Shown here: positions 8,301 to 11,389 of the stretch, piece after piece | Layout: each line of letters opens with the position of its first letter | Position numbering within the stretch: the stretch's first letter is position 1 | DNA from: Planctomycetaceae bacterium UBA6894 | GTDB lineage: Bacteria; Planctomycetota; Planctomycetia; Gemmatales; Gemmataceae | Assembly: GCA_002451275.1 (NCBI GenBank) | Contig: DKBS01000056.1 | Location: forward strand, 12,737 to 24,125 | Direction of reading: 5' to 3' | DNA length: 11,389 bases | Translations under genes and position numbers: made by a program | The notes under the pieces: model-generated | What the model was told of the DNA's origin: nothing | The model's input: only the letters and a program-made list of their open reading frames with translations | Database searches by the model: none

Positions 8301-11300
8301 TCCCTGCCTGTCGGGTCGATGACCCTTTCCAACACCATCAACGTGGCGGGTGCCGGCCGCAACGGGGTTGGGGCCATCGTCAACGAGGCGGGTGACAACA
8401 CCATCAACGGGAATGTCTACCTTAACGGCAACACGGTGGTGACCGCCAATCCGGCAACCACCCTGAATCTGATGAGCAGCCTGGATGATGATACCAATCT
8501 CTTTCAGCTCACCCTGCAGGGCGGTGGCACCATCGTGCTGGGCAAGGAAGGCCTGTACGACGGCGGCACCGTGATCAAGGCGGGAACCACCGGTATTTTG
8601 GCGGCCAACAACGCCGCAGGCGTGGGAAGCATCAAGGTGGAAAATGGCGCCACGCTCGGGTTGCGGGGCAGTTCCACCGGGATTTCCGCGGTGAACAATA
8701 TCCAAGTGGGTGGAACCGGGGTGGGCGGCAAGGGCGCCATCCAGAACCTTTCGGGCAACAACCTGCTGACCGGGACCGGGCTATTGACTGCCAACACGCT
8801 GGTCAGCGTCGCCGGCGGTAGCAGGCTGGAATGGTCCGGAGTGGTGGATGATGGCAGTGCGACATTCGGTTTGACGGTTCAGGATGGCGGCAATCTGGTC
8901 TTATCCGCCAACAACACCTATGGCGGCAACACAACCATTGCAACAGCCACCACCCTGACCCTTGGATCTGGTGGAACGGTTGGGGCGTTGGCCTCGCCCC
9001 AGGTGTTGAATTCCGGGGTTTTGGCTTTTCAACGAATCGATCAGACCACCGCGCCTTTTGTGTTCAACCCGCTGGTTACCGGCACCGGGTCCGTGCAGGT
9101 AAAGTCTGGCGCTGTCCAGTTCACCAGCAACCAGTTGTACACCGGCGGAACCATCATCAATGCCGGCGGGACCCTGATCATCGGGGACGGTAAATTTTCC
9201 GGGTCAGTGTTAGGAGACATTCTGGACAACGGGGCTTTGCGGTACCGCCGTAGCGGGCCCAACCCTGTCATCATTGACGCGACCATCACAGGAACCGGCA
9301 CGGTTGATTTTAAGGATACCGCCACTTATCGACTTATCCGGGCCAACAACTGGTCTGGCGTGACCACGATCGATTCTGGGGCGACCGTGGAAGTGGGTGA
9401 CGGTACTGACAATAGCGTGGGTGCCATCAGCACCGGTTTTGGCCCCGCGGCCACCGGATCCATTTTGGTCAACGGGGCCCTGGTCTTCAACGCGGGGACT
9501 CCAGCCTCCAGTGGTTCCGACCGTTTTGTCAACCAGACACTTTCTGGAACCGGCAAGGTGACTTACCAGGCTGGCGGCCTGTATGTGGTCAGTGGGAACA
9601 ACAGCTATACAGGCGGAACGACGATCAGCAACGCCGAGGCGATGCTGACCAGAGCGACAGGCGTTGGTACCGGTTTGGTGAAAATTCTGGCAGGTGGCAC
9701 CCTGGGCCTTGATTCCCTAACGGCCATCAATCTTGCCAACAGTCTCGAAGTTACCGGGTTGGGTCAGCGGGGGGCTGGGGCACTTCGCAGCAAGTCGGGG
9801 GCCAATGAATTCTCGGGCACTGTTCTGCTCACCGGGGACACTAACCTAAGCAACCTGGCCAGCGATGCCGGGTCCCTGCTGTTTTCAAATATCATCAGCG
9901 GGGCCGGAAAGGCCCTGACCATCGCAGGGCCCCAGGGTGGGGTGACCTTCACGGCCAACAATACCTACTCGGGGACCACCACCATCGCGGCGGGAGCTTC
10001 TTTGACCTTGGGTGATGGGAAAGGCACCACAGGGTCCATCGGGTCTGCCAGCGTGGTCTTGAACACCAGCGGTACTTCCACCGCCCATTTGCTTTTCCAC
10101 CGGACTGATCTGCAAAGCAACCCCTTCCGTTTCGGGGCCGCCATCAGCGGTAGTGGAGCGGTGGACATTCTGACCGGTGCGGTCATTTTCACGGGCAACA
10201 ACACTTTCACCGGGTTGACCACCATTGATCCCGGCGCCACGCTGATCATCGGCGACGGGTCGGCCAATGGAACCATCACCTCCAATATCCTCAACAACGG
10301 CCTGTTGATTTTTGATGTCACCTTGGCAAGTCAAACGCTTCCAGGCGTGGTCATTCCCGGAACGATTTCAGGCATCGGAGATGTGACCTTCCGGAAAACG
10401 GGTCCCTACACGCTGATAGCGGACAATCCTTACTCGGGTCTTACGACCATTCAGACAGGTGCCACCGTGCAAGTGGGCAATGGCGGTTCCACCGGCAGCC
10501 TGACTGGCGACATCGTCAATGACGGCGTGCTGATCTTCAACCGTTCCTCGGATTTGGCAATCGGTCAAAAGATCACCAGCACCGGTGTGGCTGGCGCTGT
10601 CCAGTTCAAGGGTGGCGCCGTTTTCACGGTGACCAACGACAACTCCTGGGATCTGGGGACCACGGTTTCCGGCAACACCACGGTGGTGATGGCGTCCAAC
10701 ACGGCCCTGGGCGCGGGATTGATCACGGTTGCCAGTGGTTCCAGCCTGGTCCTTTCGGGTTCCCAGTCCCTGACGGTTGCCAACGCCATCAACGTGGGCG
10801 GGGCCGGTGTACTTGCGAAGGGGGCAATCCAGAATCAGGCCAACAGCAACACTCTCACGGGCCCAGTCGGGCTCACGGCTGACACTTTGATTGGTCTGCA
10901 GAGCGGCAACACGCTGAAAACCACCGGCGTTGTTTCCGGCGGTTTCGGGTTGGCGCTTTCCGGATCCGGGACGCTGCTCACAACGGCTGCCAATAGCTAT
11001 GCGGGGACCACGACGATTGGTTCCGGAACCGTCCTGCAACTGGGGGAAAACACGGCGACTGGATCGCTAGCCACTTCCGCCATCATCGACAACGGCGCGC
11101 TGGTCTTCAACAGGACTGACGCTATCGGCAGCCCGTATCCGGTCAACGCACCCATTTCGGGAACCGGAACGGTGACTGTGCAAACCGGCGCGGTTCAGTT
11201 CAACGCCACCAACACCTACACCGGTGACACCACCATCACTGCCGCCGGAACCTTGATCGTTGGCAATGGTGGCACCAGTGGCTGGATCTATCAGTACGGC

Positions 11301-11389
11301 TTTGCCGGAAATATCCGCAACGACAATGAATTGATCTTCCAGCGATCCGATGGCACCTTGGGCAGCCCGCTGCAGGTCAATGCCTTGAT
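5379..11389 (+). CDS. Giant PATR surface protein with planctomycete N-terminal signature, 3'-truncated by window
   Basis: Open from ATG 5379 to the window edge: 2,003 complete codons and no stop, so the protein is larger than 2,000 residues. The start is fixed by the GAGGTGG site, an upstream in-frame stop and the N-terminus: basic residues 1-26, then VEALESRVTPA at 30-40. There is no classical hydrophobic signal-peptide core. Residues 41 to about 375 are beta-rich and non-PATR (LTYASGILFLNL, DLGGADDVTVF). From about 379 on there are at least 17 PATR motifs of NTYxGGTT type. My translation shows no cysteine and only two histidines. The first protein shares the module types and so is a paralogue. 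It is probably exported and structural or adhesive. The C-terminus, which would show how it is anchored, is outside the window. Confidence 0.9.
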   Translation, partial: MSWFFPRWRKGFGKPVQTLGNRKKDRLLAVEALESRVTPADLTYASGILFLNLAGSETSLVSNADSSGTKLSLQMAIGQTLDVSKLPASMVSSSTPGSAVIQLDLGGADDVTVFTANYGKTVSNIVTLGDIKPAAALEIRLNDDSSGTNTATIAGTVDLSAKNSSFLTTSAKVGETGYAQGLTIQLYGQVNAGTGDIRLASKLSGPGVSNLEVSSPLSPDLKATNITIEVAGSIGFDKSGTAQPLEVQASGLISVKTTDSPAQLSSISGPNTFRLVELGTGTATLLGEFKTNGVDVIGNATTVNLTAGSKLTLGGNDTIRTLVNPAGQTTGIMDLGASNGFTLTLDTREFKTFGGVIAGGSTGKLVVGGSGTQELTNANTYAGGTAVQTGATLQLASTSAAGTGEITVSNGATLNLKGNIAPANKVTITGTGVGSATLGAVRNLSDSNSLAGTLVISGNSLVTVPAGNLSLGSVTLNGNLTTYTETGSVLTLNGIVSKGAGGEGIKTTGKGSVFITKANTYDGGTQITEGTTTIQNEAALGTGGALVSSGASLIIQGGTFNIANDLTINGTGFGGIGAIQSLSGTNTLKGKLLVDTASLVTVKAGALTISGAVTLNGDLTIQAEAGTNATVSSVIDDGAKTFGVNTAGSGIVTLLNANLYDGPTQVGTGSTLVLGETTTGTITKGSIESPTVVLTAANSAFVFNRSDKEATPFEFSPIISGPGAVTVQTGAVRYITTQEYTGKTTLNTGTILEVGDKTTNGWLSPLSNIVDNGKLVFQRNDTKTIENFISGSGTVWYRSTGTFTVKSDNTYSGGTTVETGTTLILAANNAAGTGLITVQDTADLRLDGSFKGSVTVPNSIQVTGQGRDNKGSLRNVTGPNTFSGAVTLGSSISIGTVPSTPTVNNDLTMSGVITDGVNVFGLTVLGEGRLILTNANTYDGNTLVFQGDLVLRNGQGAGQKGTILVSSGNTLYLNSLPVGSMTLSNTINVAGAGRNGVGAIVNEAGDNTINGNVYLNGNTVVTANPATTLNLMSSLDDDTNLFQLTLQGGGTIVLGKEGLYDGGTVIKAGTTGILAANNAAGVGSIKVENGATLGLRGSSTGISAVNNIQVGGTGVGGKGAIQNLSGNNLLTGTGLLTANTLVSVAGGSRLEWSGVVDDGSATFGLTVQDGGNLVLSANNTYGGNTTIATATTLTLGSGGTVGALASPQVLNSGVLAFQRIDQTTAPFVFNPLVTGTGSVQVKSGAVQFTSNQLYTGGTIINAGGTLIIGDGKFSGSVLGDILDNGALRYRRSGPNPVIIDATITGTGTVDFKDTATYRLIRANNWSGVTTIDSGATVEVGDGTDNSVGAISTGFGPAATGSILVNGALVFNAGTPASSGSDRFVNQTLSGTGKVTYQAGGLYVVSGNNSYTGGTTISNAEAMLTRATGVGTGLVKILAGGTLGLDSLTAINLANSLEVTGLGQRGAGALRSKSGANEFSGTVLLTGDTNLSNLASDAGSLLFSNIISGAGKALTIAGPQGGVTFTANNTYSGTTTIAAGASLTLGDGKGTTGSIGSASVVLNTSGTSTAHLLFHRTDLQSNPFRFGAAISGSGAVDILTGAVIFTGNNTFTGLTTIDPGATLIIGDGSANGTITSNILNNGLLIFDVTLASQTLPGVVIPGTISGIGDVTFRKTGPYTLIADNPYSGLTTIQTGATVQVGNGGSTGSLTGDIVNDGVLIFNRSSDLAIGQKITSTGVAGAVQFKGGAVFTVTNDNSWDLGTTVSGNTTVVMASNTALGAGLITVASGSSLVLSGSQSLTVANAINVGGAGVLAKGAIQNQANSNTLTGPVGLTADTLIGLQSGNTLKTTGVVSGGFGLALSGSGTLLTTAANSYAGTTTIGSGTVLQLGENTATGSLATSAIIDNGALVFNRTDAIGSPYPVNAPISGTGTVTVQTGAVQFNATNTYTGDTTITAAGTLIVGNGGTSGWIYQYGFAGNIRNDNELIFQRSDGTLGSPLQVNAL
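5466..5498 (+). other. LExLExRxxPA-type N-terminal signature
   Basis: Residues 30-40, VEALESRVTPA, preceded by a basic stretch with RKK at 22-24. Motifs of this form are widespread close to the N-termini of large planctomycete extracellular proteins, usually soon before the first beta-rich domain, as here (ADLTYASG). It supports both the start codon and the taxonomic guess. Whether it is an export signal, a processing site or both is not known to me. Confidence 0.75.
6513..11389 (+). repeat. PATR array of two module classes, second protein
   Basis: Seventeen PATR motifs start at residues 379, 519, 658, 739, 809, 936, 1058, 1179, 1252, 1323, 1408, 1528, 1608, 1683, 1755, 1872 and 1945. Core form: N-x-Y/F/W-x-G-x-T-x-I/V. 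Intervals fall in two groups. Long modules (117-140 residues) usually carry ANNAAGTGLITV-like and GTGVGGKGAIQN-like words. Short modules (70-85) carry LGDG or LVVG-like turns, DNGALVFNRSD-like and ISGTGTV-like words. These would form successive coils of a long beta-helix. The array continues beyond the window. Confidence 0.85.

Noticed and set aside
6513..11389. DNA-level tandem repeats or a CRISPR-like array
   Set aside because: The recurring words (such as AACACCTAC) are codons of conserved protein motifs at irregular spacing, and the surrounding DNA differs between copies. There are no identical repeats with uniform spacers.

Overview
This window holds two very large, same-strand genes for repetitive surface or extracellular proteins. 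They are separated by one AT-rich intergenic control region of about 360 bases. The best organism guess is a planctomycete, most likely Gemmataceae-like. The second protein carries the signature VEALESRVTPA (residues 30-40), of the LExLExRxxPA type common at the N-terminus of exported planctomycete proteins. The first protein ends in an FG-GAP/VCBS-like domain with recurring FYAF-x-P-x-F-x-GG words, a style typical of that group. Coding DNA is GC-rich with many C- or G-ending codons. I cannot confirm taxonomy without a search.

Bases 1-5018 are the 3' part of a giant gene whose 5' end lies before the window (1,671 codons visible). In order it encodes: passenger-type autotransporter-associated beta-strand repeats (PATR); a first cap-like domain ending in GNDVVL; about 650 residues of haemagglutinin-like beta-helix sequence; a second cap-like domain ending in GNDITL; a short Pro-containing linker; and a C-terminal FG-GAP/VCBS-like domain. 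It stops at tandem TAA TAG codons.

Bases 5019-5378 are non-coding. They contain a strong two-part terminator hairpin (5046-5092), an A/T-rich 9-bp dyad (5093-5122), a candidate promoter overlapping a 9-bp direct repeat (5155-5193), a leader with small hairpins and a 9-bp tandem repeat (5344-5361), and a GAGGTGG ribosome binding site (5369-5375).

Bases 5379 to the window end are the 5' part of a second giant gene, open for 2,003 codons with no stop. It starts with a basic N-terminus and the planctomycete signature, continues with about 340 residues of non-PATR beta-rich sequence, and then has at least 17 PATR motifs. These motifs delimit two module classes, long (117-140 residues) and short (70-85 residues), in an irregular order. 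The same two classes occur in the first protein, so the genes are paralogues that probably share one architecture seen from opposite ends. The terminator and separate promoter suggest independent transcription. Neither visible translation contains a cysteine, and no autotransporter beta-barrel is seen, so the export route and attachment of these presumed adhesin or cell-surface stalk proteins are open questions. I found no RNA gene, mobile element or CRISPR array.
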